Source: Bacteroidota bacterium
GTDB taxonomy: Bacteria > Bacteroidota > Bacteroidia > Bacteroidales > PUMT01
Assembly: GCA_003554865.1 (NCBI GenBank)
Contig: PWHJ01000122.1
Span: 1 to 64,000, forward strand
Length of the DNA: 64,000 nt
Reading direction: 5' to 3'
The position numbers were made by a program, and so were the translations under genes. Within the stretch, counting starts at the first letter, position 1, and every line of letters begins with the position of its first letter. Below the pieces are notes generated by a model, which was given only the letters and a program-made list of their open reading frames with translations, had not been told where the DNA came from and made no database searches. Shown piece by piece: positions 10,191-19,665 of this stretch.

Positions 10191-11099
10191 TTAATCAAAT
10201 GAAACGCTTTTCTCCCCGGCGGTTACTTCAAACGGCAAAATATTCTCCCTTGGTGCAAGCGGACAGGTTGCATAGTCGGAAAAAGCACAAGGGGGGTTGT
10301 AAGCCTTGTTAAAGTCAATTTCCACCTTTCCATCTTCGTCTGGCCCTCCAACACTTAAAAACCTTCCTCCCCCATAAGTCTCCAGTCCGCTTGTTTCATC
10401 CCCGAAAATAAGGAACAAGCTCTCTGAACTGCCGGTTGGATAAAGCCTGTGAGTTTCTCCCTGATATTCAAATTTAAGAGTGCCGGCAACCGTTTCTTCA
10501 CTTACATCACCCAGCACATCAGGGATTTCAATTGTTTTACCCTCTGTATCCTCAATGAAACGGGCCTCAATGATCCAGTCCATATCCGCGGGATAACGAT
10601 CAATCGAGTCAAGCTTGCCGAGGCGGGGATGCAGAAAATCGCGGAGGCGAATTCCTGTACGCTCGCCTCTTCTTATCAGGAAAAACTCCATTGAATCAAC
10701 TTCAAGTCTTGTTGCCCTTCCCCCAGCATCGCTTACAAGCATTTTTCTCTCCACCTGCCCGTCTTCCGATTTGATTGTCACCCCGGGTTCTGCAACAAAC
10801 TCAACGGTATCATTTTCAAATATCATTTTCCCGATATTTTCCGGTCCTCGCGGAAAAACATGATCACTATCCTCATCCGAGCCCAAAGTGTTCTCACCCT
10901 CTTCCAGCCAGAATAACCCGGCAAGGTTCAGCCAGCCACCGGGAGCCTTCAGACGCTCAAGCCTTTTTGAATCCCATTGAGCAATAGAGTCTGCATACTC
11001 CTGTGCACTCATAGTTTCTTCGGTTTCCCCGCAGGAGAAAAAGAAAGCCGCTGCAGCAAGAAGTGTTAAAAAAGCCTTTGTTCTGTTTGCAATTAACAT
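10191..11099 (-). CDS. DUF1684-family lipoprotein
   Basis: Lipobox-like AAAFFFSCGE; DUF1684-like LAGLFWLEEGENTLGSD and YNPPCAFSDYATCPLAPRENILPFEVTAGEK. Confidence 0.87.
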   Translation of the reverse strand: MLIANRTKAFLTLLAAAAFFFSCGETEETMSAQEYADSIAQWDSKRLERLKAPGGWLNLAGLFWLEEGENTLGSDEDSDHVFPRGPENIGKMIFENDTVEFVAEPGVTIKSEDGQVERKMLVSDAGGRATRLEVDSMEFFLIRRGERTGIRLRDFLHPRLGKLDSIDRYPADMDWIIEARFIEDTEGKTIEIPDVLGDVSEETVAGTLKFEYQGETHRLYPTGSSESLFLIFGDETSGLETYGGGRFLSVGGPDEDGKVEIDFNKAYNPPCAFSDYATCPLAPRENILPFEVTAGEKSVSFD

Positions 11100-11380
11100 T
11101 TGAATTTTTTTATATGACTAAAAATCAGTAACTTCATCAAAGAACCCCTTTGTTTGTTCAATATTTTTATAATCAAAGGGGAAAATAGCATCTGTCAAAA
11201 CCCAAAAATAAAGATTTTTTTATCCTTTTTGAAAAAACGCACATAAATAAACGGTTATTTCTTTGCAAACCCTGTTCCTAAAAGGCAATCATTGCATTAT
11301 AATTGAAAAAATAATTTAAATTTTAATAAAACAAACCTCATACCCTGATTCGTTTAATAATTGCTACTTCAACTTAATTT

Positions 11381-11914
11381 ATGCAAATGAGGAGTTATTT
11401 CAGATTTTTGCCGTTGCTTTTATTTTTCACAACAGGGTGCTTTTGTTTCCAAAGCTTGTCAGCTCTCAGCTTAACTGGTAAAAATTCCCCTGAAATCAAC
11501 AATGAAGAACAAAAAACACAAACCAGCGGTAAAGAAAAGTATGAAAACAGGGCCAATTTGCCCGGCGATGACAGTCTCAGCGGAAAATGGGTATTGGAAA
11601 AAATAGACGGCAAACCCGTTGAGATGCCCTTATCAAAAGATAATCCGTATATGGAAATAGAGCTTGGCGACAGTACCATTTCCGGATACGGGGGCTGCAA
11701 CAGGTTTCACGGCAGGGCAAAGCTGGAAGAGAAAAAACTGTTAACAAAACAGATTATATCGACAAAAATGTTGTGCCTTGATACGCAACACATAGAGGAC
11801 TCTTTTCTTGGAACACTCTCGGCAGGCCGGCTTGAGTTTTCAATTGAAGACTCTGTTTTGACACTGAGCAATAGCAAAATACATCTTACCTTTAAAAAAG
11901 CGGAAAAAAATTAA
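11381..11914 (+). CDS. META (HslJ-like) domain protein
   Basis: SGKWVLEKIDGKPV, GYGGCNRFHGRA, STKMLC typical of META domains; N-terminal signal sequence. Confidence 0.85.
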   Translation: MQMRSYFRFLPLLLFFTTGCFCFQSLSALSLTGKNSPEINNEEQKTQTSGKEKYENRANLPGDDSLSGKWVLEKIDGKPVEMPLSKDNPYMEIELGDSTISGYGGCNRFHGRAKLEEKKLLTKQIISTKMLCLDTQHIEDSFLGTLSAGRLEFSIEDSVLTLSNSKIHLTFKKAEKN

Positions 11915-12441
11915 CACTCAATTCCTTTCCTTCCCTTAACACCTTCACGAAAATAATGTTTGATCTCTTTCATTTCAGTAACAAGATCGGCAGCTTCAAA
12001 AAATTCAGGCGGCGCTGATCTTCCGGTAAGTATCACTTCCATCCGGAAGGGCTTTTCCTTCAGCAGTGCTGTTACTTCCCCTGCATCCAGCAAAGAGAAA
12101 TGAACAGCGATACAAATCTCATCCATTATAACCACATCATACCGGTTGCTGCGTATTGCAGAAGCCACTTGATTGAAACCCTCCCTGGCTTCATCAATAT
12201 CTTTTTGTGAGGGCTCGCCCTCAATAAAGCAGGTGTGACCGTACTGCCTTACCTCAATGGAGGTAATATATTTAAGTGAATCCAGCTCGCAGTAATGCAT
12301 TCCTTTTACAAACTGTGCCAGCAATACCTTCTTCTGCGCACCGGCTGCCCTTACAGCAAGTCCTATAGCCGCCGTTGTTTTACCCTTTCCGTTACCGGTG
12401 TATAAATGAATGTAACCTTTATTCTCTGACATATAATTCAA
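11911..12441 (-). CDS. cobO: Cob(I)yrinic acid a,c-diamide adenosyltransferase (CobO/BtuR type)
   Basis: YTGNGKGKTTAAIGLAVRA P-loop, DVVIMDEI, LTGRSAPPE. Confidence 0.92.
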   Translation of the reverse strand: MNYMSENKGYIHLYTGNGKGKTTAAIGLAVRAAGAQKKVLLAQFVKGMHYCELDSLKYITSIEVRQYGHTCFIEGEPSQKDIDEAREGFNQVASAIRSNRYDVVIMDEICIAVHFSLLDAGEVTALLKEKPFRMEVILTGRSAPPEFFEAADLVTEMKEIKHYFREGVKGRKGIEC

Positions 12442-12651
12442 TTTTATTGAAAACCTTTATAAGCTTACCCTCTTGTGATTTGCAAGAGGAAAAATGATTT
12501 ACAAAAGTAATAAATATAATTATCTCTTCCCTGTGCCCAGATACGGACAATTGTGTTCGCTAACGTACAATACGTATAAACCGGCCGGGAAGTATAAAAA
12601 CAGAAATGCTGCAATAACAAACTGTTATAGTGAAACTTAGCTTATTTGGCA

Positions 12652-12659
12652 TAAATTTG
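12652..12659 (+). promoter_or_regulatory. -7 element (TAAATTTG) upstream of ABC permease
   Basis: Exact TAnnTTTG 26 nt before the ATG; no good -33 seen. Confidence 0.4.
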
Positions 12660-12684
12660 GATTATATTTTAAAAAAAAACAAAT

Positions 12685-15033
12685 ATGCACATTCTCTATA
12701 TTTTAAGGTCAGCTTTCAGGTCAATACGCGGTAATATACGCAACTCCCTTATAAATATAATAGGTTTGGCTGCCGCACTGACCGTTTTTTTACTTATAGT
12801 AATCTATGTTAATTTCCAGTACTCTTTCAACAACCATATACCCCACTCCGAAGAAATTTTCAGGCTTGAAATGGGTTTTCACGGAATTACAAATGCACTC
12901 CACGGGCCTGACTATTCTATGCAGCTACCTGAAGTAAAGAGCTTTTGCAGGATCGCCTACTACGGGGGGTCGCTTTTCTACCAACCGGACGAACATTCAC
13001 CGGCAATAAGAACTTCAACTTCAGGTGTAGTGGCAGACAGCTCTGTGATTGACATGTTTGACATAAAGATCAGGGAGCAGTATTCTGAATCCTTACTGCA
13101 GACACCCCGCTCGATCCTTATATCTGAGGATCTTGCAGAAAAAATGTTCTCAAGCACACCTGTTGGGGGCAAAAGGGTGTCTCTGGAAAATATGCACGAC
13201 CTTGTAATTGAAGGGGTATTCGAGACACTGCCTCCCGAGTCGACTATGAGTTTCGACGCAATTTTCTCGCTCGATCTGCTGCCCTTTACTTACGGTAATC
13301 CCGATTATCTTAAAAATCAGGGAATATGGCGTTATGAAACATTTTTAAGGCTTGATCCCGGTAACAGGGAGGAGGTTGTCAGGAAAACAGAGGAAATTGT
13401 AAAAGATCAATATAAAAGGTCGGGCACCGAATTTGCCGATGAAAATATTGAAGTTAACCTGATGCCGCTTGAAGATATCTATTTTTCAGAAACCATTGAC
13501 ACCCTGCATAAACACGGTGATAAAAACAACAATTTAATATTCACTATTATCGCTGGCTTCGTACTGATAATAGCAGGCATCAACTTTATGAACCTGTCAA
13601 CCGCCCAGGCAGGGGCAAGGTCAAAGGAGACCGGACTCAAAAAGATACTGGGCGCCGGAAGGATGAGCCTCATTATGCAAATATGCGCCGAAGGTGTATT
13701 TATAGTGTTCTTCTCCATATTAATTGCCCTTGGGCTAACTGAACTACTGTTGCCCTGGTATTCGGAATTTGTAAATATTGAACTCGGCCTGCATTTCACA
13801 TTCCGTAACATCATACTGCTCATTATAGTCGCCCCCCTTGTTCTTGGATTATTGTCCGGGCTTTTCCCCGCCTTTTACCTCAGCAGGGTCTCGCCGGCAA
13901 CAATTCTGAAAAAAGAGATGGTTACCGGGAAAAGCGGAATGAGGCTGCGATCATTTCTGACTGTTTTTCAGTTCAGTATCAGCATTATTCTCATTGTGGG
14001 GACACTTGTTGTGAACAAACAGCTCGGGTTTGCAAGAAATTATGACCCCGGCTACACCACGGAAAACATTATACAAATACCCCTTAATAACCAGATTAAT
14101 GACAAGTTTGATGTTTTCAAGGAAAACAGCCTTGCCAACCCTTCAATAGAAGGAGTAACCCGGATGAACCAGGCTATTTACCAGGCAGGCAGTGTCTGGA
14201 GCGTTTTTCATAATGATAAGAATTTCACATGGCCTTTTATCCAGGTTGATGAAGATTTTGCAAAGGTTTTCGACATTGATATTGTTAAAGGTGAGGATTT
14301 TTCAGAAAGTATGCTTCAAAGAGGAGAACGGGTATTTCTTGTAAATGAGCTGGTAATCGGGGCTTTTGAAACAGACGACATACTGAACGAAACCGTTAAT
14401 GATAACGAAATTGTGGGAGTAGTGAATAATTTTCACACAGCATCACTTAAATCAGATGTGCAGCCGGTAACAATAGCCTTGAGCCCTGCCGGTGCAGCAG
14501 CTTTTGGGTTTGTACGCCTGAATCCGGTAAACCACGGTGAAGCCCTTACATCACTTGGAAGCATCTGGAGCGATTTATCACCGGATTATCCCTTTGAGTA
14601 TGAATATCTGACAGACAAAATTGAAAATGCCTATATTTCTGAAAAAAAGTTCATGGAACTTTTCATTTACTTTGCACTTGTTTCGATAATACTTTCGTGT
14701 CTGGGACTTTTTGCACTTGCATCATACACCACTGAAAACCGCGTAAAGGAGATCTGCATAAGAAAAGTACACGGAGCAACCAGTCATGGTATAAGTATGA
14801 ACCTTTCATTCGACCTTACAAAAAAGGTGATCATATCAAACCTGATTGCCTGGCCGTTGGCCTGGTATTTCATGAGCAGTTGGCTGGAGAATTTTGTTTA
14901 CAGGACGGGCCTCGGGGCAGGTGAGTTTCTCCTGGCCGCACTTATTGCACAAGCGATTGCACTTGCAACCGTTTCATGGCATGTATACAATACAGCAAGG
15001 AAAAATCCAGCCGAAACCCTCAGGTACGAATAA
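12685..15033 (+). CDS. MacB/FtsX-like ABC transporter permease
   Basis: N-terminal TM plus MacB periplasmic domain, two FtsX-like cores (FMNLSTAQAGARSKETGLKKILGA; CLGLFALASYTTENRVKEICIRKVHGA). Confidence 0.9.
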   Translation: MHILYILRSAFRSIRGNIRNSLINIIGLAAALTVFLLIVIYVNFQYSFNNHIPHSEEIFRLEMGFHGITNALHGPDYSMQLPEVKSFCRIAYYGGSLFYQPDEHSPAIRTSTSGVVADSSVIDMFDIKIREQYSESLLQTPRSILISEDLAEKMFSSTPVGGKRVSLENMHDLVIEGVFETLPPESTMSFDAIFSLDLLPFTYGNPDYLKNQGIWRYETFLRLDPGNREEVVRKTEEIVKDQYKRSGTEFADENIEVNLMPLEDIYFSETIDTLHKHGDKNNNLIFTIIAGFVLIIAGINFMNLSTAQAGARSKETGLKKILGAGRMSLIMQICAEGVFIVFFSILIALGLTELLLPWYSEFVNIELGLHFTFRNIILLIIVAPLVLGLLSGLFPAFYLSRVSPATILKKEMVTGKSGMRLRSFLTVFQFSISIILIVGTLVVNKQLGFARNYDPGYTTENIIQIPLNNQINDKFDVFKENSLANPSIEGVTRMNQAIYQAGSVWSVFHNDKNFTWPFIQVDEDFAKVFDIDIVKGEDFSESMLQRGERVFLVNELVIGAFETDDILNETVNDNEIVGVVNNFHTASLKSDVQPVTIALSPAGAAAFGFVRLNPVNHGEALTSLGSIWSDLSPDYPFEYEYLTDKIENAYISEKKFMELFIYFALVSIILSCLGLFALASYTTENRVKEICIRKVHGATSHGISMNLSFDLTKKVIISNLIAWPLAWYFMSSWLENFVYRTGLGAGEFLLAALIAQAIALATVSWHVYNTARKNPAETLRYE

Positions 15034-15204
15034 TATAAACCAACCCGGCCATTGAACCCGGTCAAAACCATCGTTTGCCGGTAACAATTCCCAACTATTG
15101 AGAAAAAACTTTAACACCGGTATTTTTCAGTAACCATCCGGCTGCCCGGGAGGATTAAATAGGCTATGGCAAAAACTGACTATATGGAAAAACAAAATTT
15201 TCAT

Positions 15205-15212
15205 TAATTTTG
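15205..15212 (+). promoter_or_regulatory. -7 element (TAATTTTG) upstream of macro-domain gene
   Basis: Exact TAnnTTTG ~103 nt upstream of the macro ATG. Confidence 0.45.
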
Positions 15213-15314
15213 TTATACAAAAACAGTATTGTTCTGCGGTGAACCGGGCAACACTTGCGGCTCTGGAGGAGCCGGGGTTAGAGCCCTGGCAGGAGAACAC
15301 CAAAACAAGATATC

Positions 15315-15863
15315 ATGGCTAAAACTTCAATACACGGGGTTACAATTGAAATAATACAGGGAGATATTGCAAACCAGCCCGGCACAGATGCGGTGGTCAA
15401 CGCTGCCAATGCGCAGTTGCGTATAGGAGGCGGAGTGGCCGGCGCCATACACAGGGCGGCGGGACCGGGTCTTGAGGAAGAGTGCCGCAAAAAGGCGCCT
15501 ATCAAGCCGGGAGAAGCAATAATAACCGGCGCCCACAATCTGCCAAACAGTTTTGTTATCCATTGCCTGGGTCCGGTTTACGGAATCGACAACCCTTCCG
15601 ACAAGCTGCTGGCCTCATGTTACAAAAACGCAATTAAACTGGCTGAAGAAAAGGGAATAGAATCGATTGCTTTCCCTGCAATTTCAACAGGCGCATTCGG
15701 CTACCCTTTTGAACCGGCAGCAAAAATAGCTCTTGAATCAGTTCTTGAAACACTTACACAACTCTCATCGGTCAGCCTTATACGATTTGTATTGTTCTCA
15801 TCAGAAGAAAAAGTGATTTTCGAACAACTGCTTAATAAGCTTAAGCCGGGTGAAACGTCATAA
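15315..15863 (+). CDS. Macro domain protein (O-acetyl-ADP-ribose deacetylase-like)
   Basis: DAVVNAANAQLRIGGGVAGAIHRAAG and IAFPAISTGAFGYP motifs. Confidence 0.93.
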   Translation: MAKTSIHGVTIEIIQGDIANQPGTDAVVNAANAQLRIGGGVAGAIHRAAGPGLEEECRKKAPIKPGEAIITGAHNLPNSFVIHCLGPVYGIDNPSDKLLASCYKNAIKLAEEKGIESIAFPAISTGAFGYPFEPAAKIALESVLETLTQLSSVSLIRFVLFSSEEKVIFEQLLNKLKPGETS

Positions 15864-15905
15864 CTGAACAGGCAGCGACCCATTATAAAACCAAACCGCA
15901 CAGCA

Positions 15906-16991
15906 ATGAAACCCAAATTTTCCCTTAACCTTGGAAAGCCTTTCGGAATAAGAGTATCAGTGCACTGGACATTTTCCCTTCTAATAGTTTGGATTGTCTT
16001 TATTAGTCTTAACCGTGGACTTGAATTTAACCAGATCTTGATGCATCTTTTTTTCGTCCTGACACTTTTTGCCTGTGTTGTTCTCCACGAGTTCGGACAC
16101 TCGCTTACGGCAATCAAGCTGGGGGGGAAGGTTCAAAGTATTACCCTTTTGCCCATTGGTGGGATTGCCAATATCACCGAAATGCCTGAAGATCCTAAAG
16201 ATGAGTTTTGGGTATCGGCTGCCGGCCCACTGGTAAATGTAGTTATTGCCGGTTTATTATGGTTATATCTTTCACTGACCCCCGCTCCATCATTCGATGA
16301 AATTGAATATGGGACAATAACCGCCGGCAACTTCCCCATATTATTGATGACCGCCAATTTGTTCATAGTGGCTTTCAACCTGATCCCGGCTTTTCCCCTG
16401 GACGGGGGGCGCCTTTTCAGGTCAATACTTTCTATGAACATGAGCCGGCTGAAAGCAACCAGGATTGCAAAAGATATCGGCCAGGTGTTTGCGTTTCTTT
16501 TCATTTTTGCAGGGCTGTTCTTTAATCCATTCCTTGTGATAATCGGTTTTTTTGTATTGCTTGGTGCTAAAGCCGAATACGAAATGATGACCTACAAGGA
16601 GATATTGGACAACTACACTGTGGGAGACCTTGTTAAAACCGATTATGAAGTACTTGATGAAAATAAAACACTCGCTGAAGCGGCAGAAAAGCTCACCCAT
16701 ATTTACAACCGCGGCTTCGTTGTCACCTCAGGCGGGGAGTATGCCGGACTGCTTACGAAAAACGATCTGATAAAAGGTCTGAACACCCATGGCAAAGAAG
16801 GAATTGTTAAAGATGTGATGAGCAGGGATATTGAACCCTACAGCCCAGGGATGAAGCTCTTTGATGCCTACAAGAATATGCACAAGAACAGGCAGGATAT
16901 AGTACCGGTAATGGACAGCCGCGAATTTAAAGGAATTATTGATCTGGAGAGTATAAACGAATTTTTCCTTATAAAGAAGGCCCTGAAATAA
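15906..16991 (+). CDS. Site-2 protease family (M50) membrane peptidase with CBS domains
   Basis: VVLHEFGHSL (HExxH), NLIPAFPLDGGR, C-terminal CBS-like repeats. Confidence 0.92.
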   Translation: MKPKFSLNLGKPFGIRVSVHWTFSLLIVWIVFISLNRGLEFNQILMHLFFVLTLFACVVLHEFGHSLTAIKLGGKVQSITLLPIGGIANITEMPEDPKDEFWVSAAGPLVNVVIAGLLWLYLSLTPAPSFDEIEYGTITAGNFPILLMTANLFIVAFNLIPAFPLDGGRLFRSILSMNMSRLKATRIAKDIGQVFAFLFIFAGLFFNPFLVIIGFFVLLGAKAEYEMMTYKEILDNYTVGDLVKTDYEVLDENKTLAEAAEKLTHIYNRGFVVTSGGEYAGLLTKNDLIKGLNTHGKEGIVKDVMSRDIEPYSPGMKLFDAYKNMHKNRQDIVPVMDSREFKGIIDLESINEFFLIKKALK

Positions 16992-17072
16992 AAAAAGAGA
17001 AACTAAAAAAACAGGCCGAAGCCTTTGCAGGACCAAATGATATAACCAGGTAATTCGCTGAAAAAAGAGTTT

Positions 17073-17192
17073 TTAAAGGATTACTATCAAAATAACCAGC
17101 ATTACAATAACAATAATTGCCAGCAGGCCGCACCCGCGAGTGTTTGGATAATCGTCATGCAGCATTTCCCCGCTGCTTTTACCCTTGTTCAT
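17073..17192 (-). CDS. Small single-TM protein, 39 aa (absent from supplied ORF track)
   Basis: Reverse-strand ATG...TAA encodes MNKGKSSGEMLHDDYPNTRGCGLLAIIVIVMLVILIVIL; a single hydrophobic helix fills the intergenic gap. Confidence 0.5.
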   Translation of the reverse strand: MNKGKSSGEMLHDDYPNTRGCGLLAIIVIVMLVILIVIL

Positions 17193-17354
17193 TTATGAAC
17201 CGTTAAAGAAGTTAATATTCCCGCGTCCGCATTCATGCAATCCTGCACCGCCGGGGTTGTAAATAAAATACGAGAGCCGGGCAGGAAAGTTTCAATATTT
17301 TTTTTCAAAAATCCCTATATTTACGGACACTTAAATCCCAAAAAATTGCTTACC

Positions 17355-17714
17355 ATGCTTATAAAGGATTTGCACAACTGCAAAGAGTTTGTTGCAGGCG
17401 ATAATACTATGTTGCGCGAGATCCTGCATCCGGGAAAAGCGGATTTAAAAATCCACTACAGTCTCGCACACGCAAAGGTAAAACCCGGGAAGGCTTCCCT
17501 TCCCCACAGGCTGAAAACTTCCGAGGTATACTATATACTCCGCGGGGAGGGAATAATGCATATTGACAATGAAAAAGCCGAAGTGGGCTCAAACCAGACT
17601 GTCTACATACCCCCTGACGCGGTTCAGTATATCGAAAATACCGGTGAGGTTGACCTGGAATTCCTTTGTATAGTAGACCCTGCCTGGAAACCCGAGGACG
17701 AGGAAATACTTTGA
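17355..17714 (+). CDS. Cupin-domain protein
   Basis: HRLKTSEVYYILRGEGIMHIDNE ... VYIPPDAVQYIENTG; internal ATG at 17355 preferred over the ORF-track start at 17235. Confidence 0.85.
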   Translation: MLIKDLHNCKEFVAGDNTMLREILHPGKADLKIHYSLAHAKVKPGKASLPHRLKTSEVYYILRGEGIMHIDNEKAEVGSNQTVYIPPDAVQYIENTGEVDLEFLCIVDPAWKPEDEEIL

Positions 17715-17796
17715 CAAAAGCAAATAATTTTTTTTCTTTAGATATTAATTTTTAAGCAACCTATATCACAATCAATCCACATTAAAACATTTGAAT

Positions 17797-19644
17797 ATGA
17801 AGAAACTTAAATTCAAATACCCGCTATTCATCCTGGGTATTATTGTAACTTTCCTTATAACTCCCATGCAAAGCCATACCTTTGCATGGGAAATAAGGGA
17901 GGATAAAACCTGTGAGGCCAAAAGCAGCACCTTAAAAAGCACCAGGGAAGCTGCACCTGCAACCGCCGGCACCAAAAACGGCCTGACCAACAATTTTAAT
18001 TCGAGCAACGGGGAAAGCTCTCCCTCTTTGGAAGAAAAAGTTGACGAGCTTTTCGTAAGATGGGACACCTGCTGGACGCCCGGTGTAGCCGTGGCGGTTG
18101 TCAAAGATGGTGATATAGTATACAGTAACGGTTACGGGTATGCCCATATGGAATATGATATTCCGGTAACACCCTCTACAATCTTCCACATTGCCTCAGT
18201 CTCAAAACAGTTCACCACCTTTTCAATTTTGCTTCTTGAAGAGGATGGAAAACTCTCTCTTGACGACGAGGTAGGCAAATACATTGAGGAGCTGCCGGAT
18301 TTTGGTAAAAGTATAACCCTGAGAGACCTGGCTCATAATATAAGCGGACTGAGGGATCAATGGAACCTTCTTGGAATGGCCGGCTGGCGATTAGATGATG
18401 TTATTACAACCGACCACGTGCTGCGTCTTGTAAGCAGACAAAATGAGCTCAATTTCGAACCGGGTGAAGAATATCTCTACAGCAACACAGGATTCACTCT
18501 TTTGGCTGAAGTTGTGGCAAGAGTTTCGGGCAAATCTTTTGCAGAATTTACAAAGGAAAGGATCTTCGAGCCACTTGGAATGACAAACACTCTTTTTTAC
18601 GACGACCATGAAAAAATCGTCAAAAACAGGGCTTATTCCTACGGCCCAAGGGAAGAGGGGCACAGAAAGCGGGTGCTGAGCTATGCCACGGTAGGTGCAA
18701 CAAGCCTTTTTACCACCGTAGAGGACATGAAACACTGGTCTAACAATTTTGACAACCCTTCCGTGGGAACACCTGAAATGATCGAAAAAATGAACACCCG
18801 TGCAGTACTCAATAACGGGGATACCATAAGCTATGCACTGGGACAAAGCGTAGGGACATACAAAGGGCTGAAAAGGATAAGTCACGGTGGCGCCGACGCG
18901 GGATACCGCACACACTTTGCAAGATTTCCCGAACAGGACTTTTCGGTTATAGTTTTCAGCAACGACGCTTCTTTCAACTCAACTTCCATGGCGATGAGTG
19001 TTGCCGACATTTACCTTGAAGATCAACTTGAAGAGGAAAAGGAAGAAGAAGAACCTGACTGGGAAGAAAAGCGCGTTGAGGTTGAAAACAGAATAAAAGA
19101 GATGTACTGCGGCCAGTTTGAACTGGAGCCCTACAATTATATTACTGTTTCACTAGAGAACGACACACTTTTCTGGGAAACTACAACATCACGGCAAAAA
19201 AGCGAACTGCTTCCCCTCTCGCAAACGGAGTTTGTAATTAAAAGAACAGGAACTAAGATTGAATTCAGGGAGGATAACCAAAATGAATTCAATAAGCTGG
19301 TTTTGAGGCAAAATGACAGGGAAAGGGAAGCTCCGAGAGTGGAGCCTTTCGATCCGGAACAAGTTGACCTTTCCGAATATACCGGTGAGTTTTACAGCGA
19401 AGAAATCAACACAACATACTCATTTGAAATTAAAAAGAATGAAGATGGTGAAAAACAGCTCATGGCAGGTCAGCTTCGAGTGGGTGATTTTGAACTTACA
19501 CCTTTGACCCCCGACTTTTTCAGGGGTGCACAATGGTCGTTCAACCGAATAGAGTTTGTAAGGGATGAAAACGGTGAAGTTTCAGGATGTAAGGTATCCA
19601 GCGGCAGAGTTAGGAACTTGCGCTTCGAGAAATTAGACCAATAA
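17797..19644 (+). CDS. Serine hydrolase (class C beta-lactamase-like)
   Basis: SVSKQF (SxxK), YSNTGF (YxN), signal peptide, C-terminal lipocalin-like region. Confidence 0.88.
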   Translation: MKKLKFKYPLFILGIIVTFLITPMQSHTFAWEIREDKTCEAKSSTLKSTREAAPATAGTKNGLTNNFNSSNGESSPSLEEKVDELFVRWDTCWTPGVAVAVVKDGDIVYSNGYGYAHMEYDIPVTPSTIFHIASVSKQFTTFSILLLEEDGKLSLDDEVGKYIEELPDFGKSITLRDLAHNISGLRDQWNLLGMAGWRLDDVITTDHVLRLVSRQNELNFEPGEEYLYSNTGFTLLAEVVARVSGKSFAEFTKERIFEPLGMTNTLFYDDHEKIVKNRAYSYGPREEGHRKRVLSYATVGATSLFTTVEDMKHWSNNFDNPSVGTPEMIEKMNTRAVLNNGDTISYALGQSVGTYKGLKRISHGGADAGYRTHFARFPEQDFSVIVFSNDASFNSTSMAMSVADIYLEDQLEEEKEEEEPDWEEKRVEVENRIKEMYCGQFELEPYNYITVSLENDTLFWETTTSRQKSELLPLSQTEFVIKRTGTKIEFREDNQNEFNKLVLRQNDREREAPRVEPFDPEQVDLSEYTGEFYSEEINTTYSFEIKKNEDGEKQLMAGQLRVGDFELTPLTPDFFRGAQWSFNRIEFVRDENGEVSGCKVSSGRVRNLRFEKLDQ

Positions 19645-19665
19645 AAAAACTTAACAAAAATACTT

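Noticed and set aside
18391-18915. 174-aa minus-strand ORF inside serine hydrolase
   Set aside because: Antisense shadow ORF with no recognisable domain.
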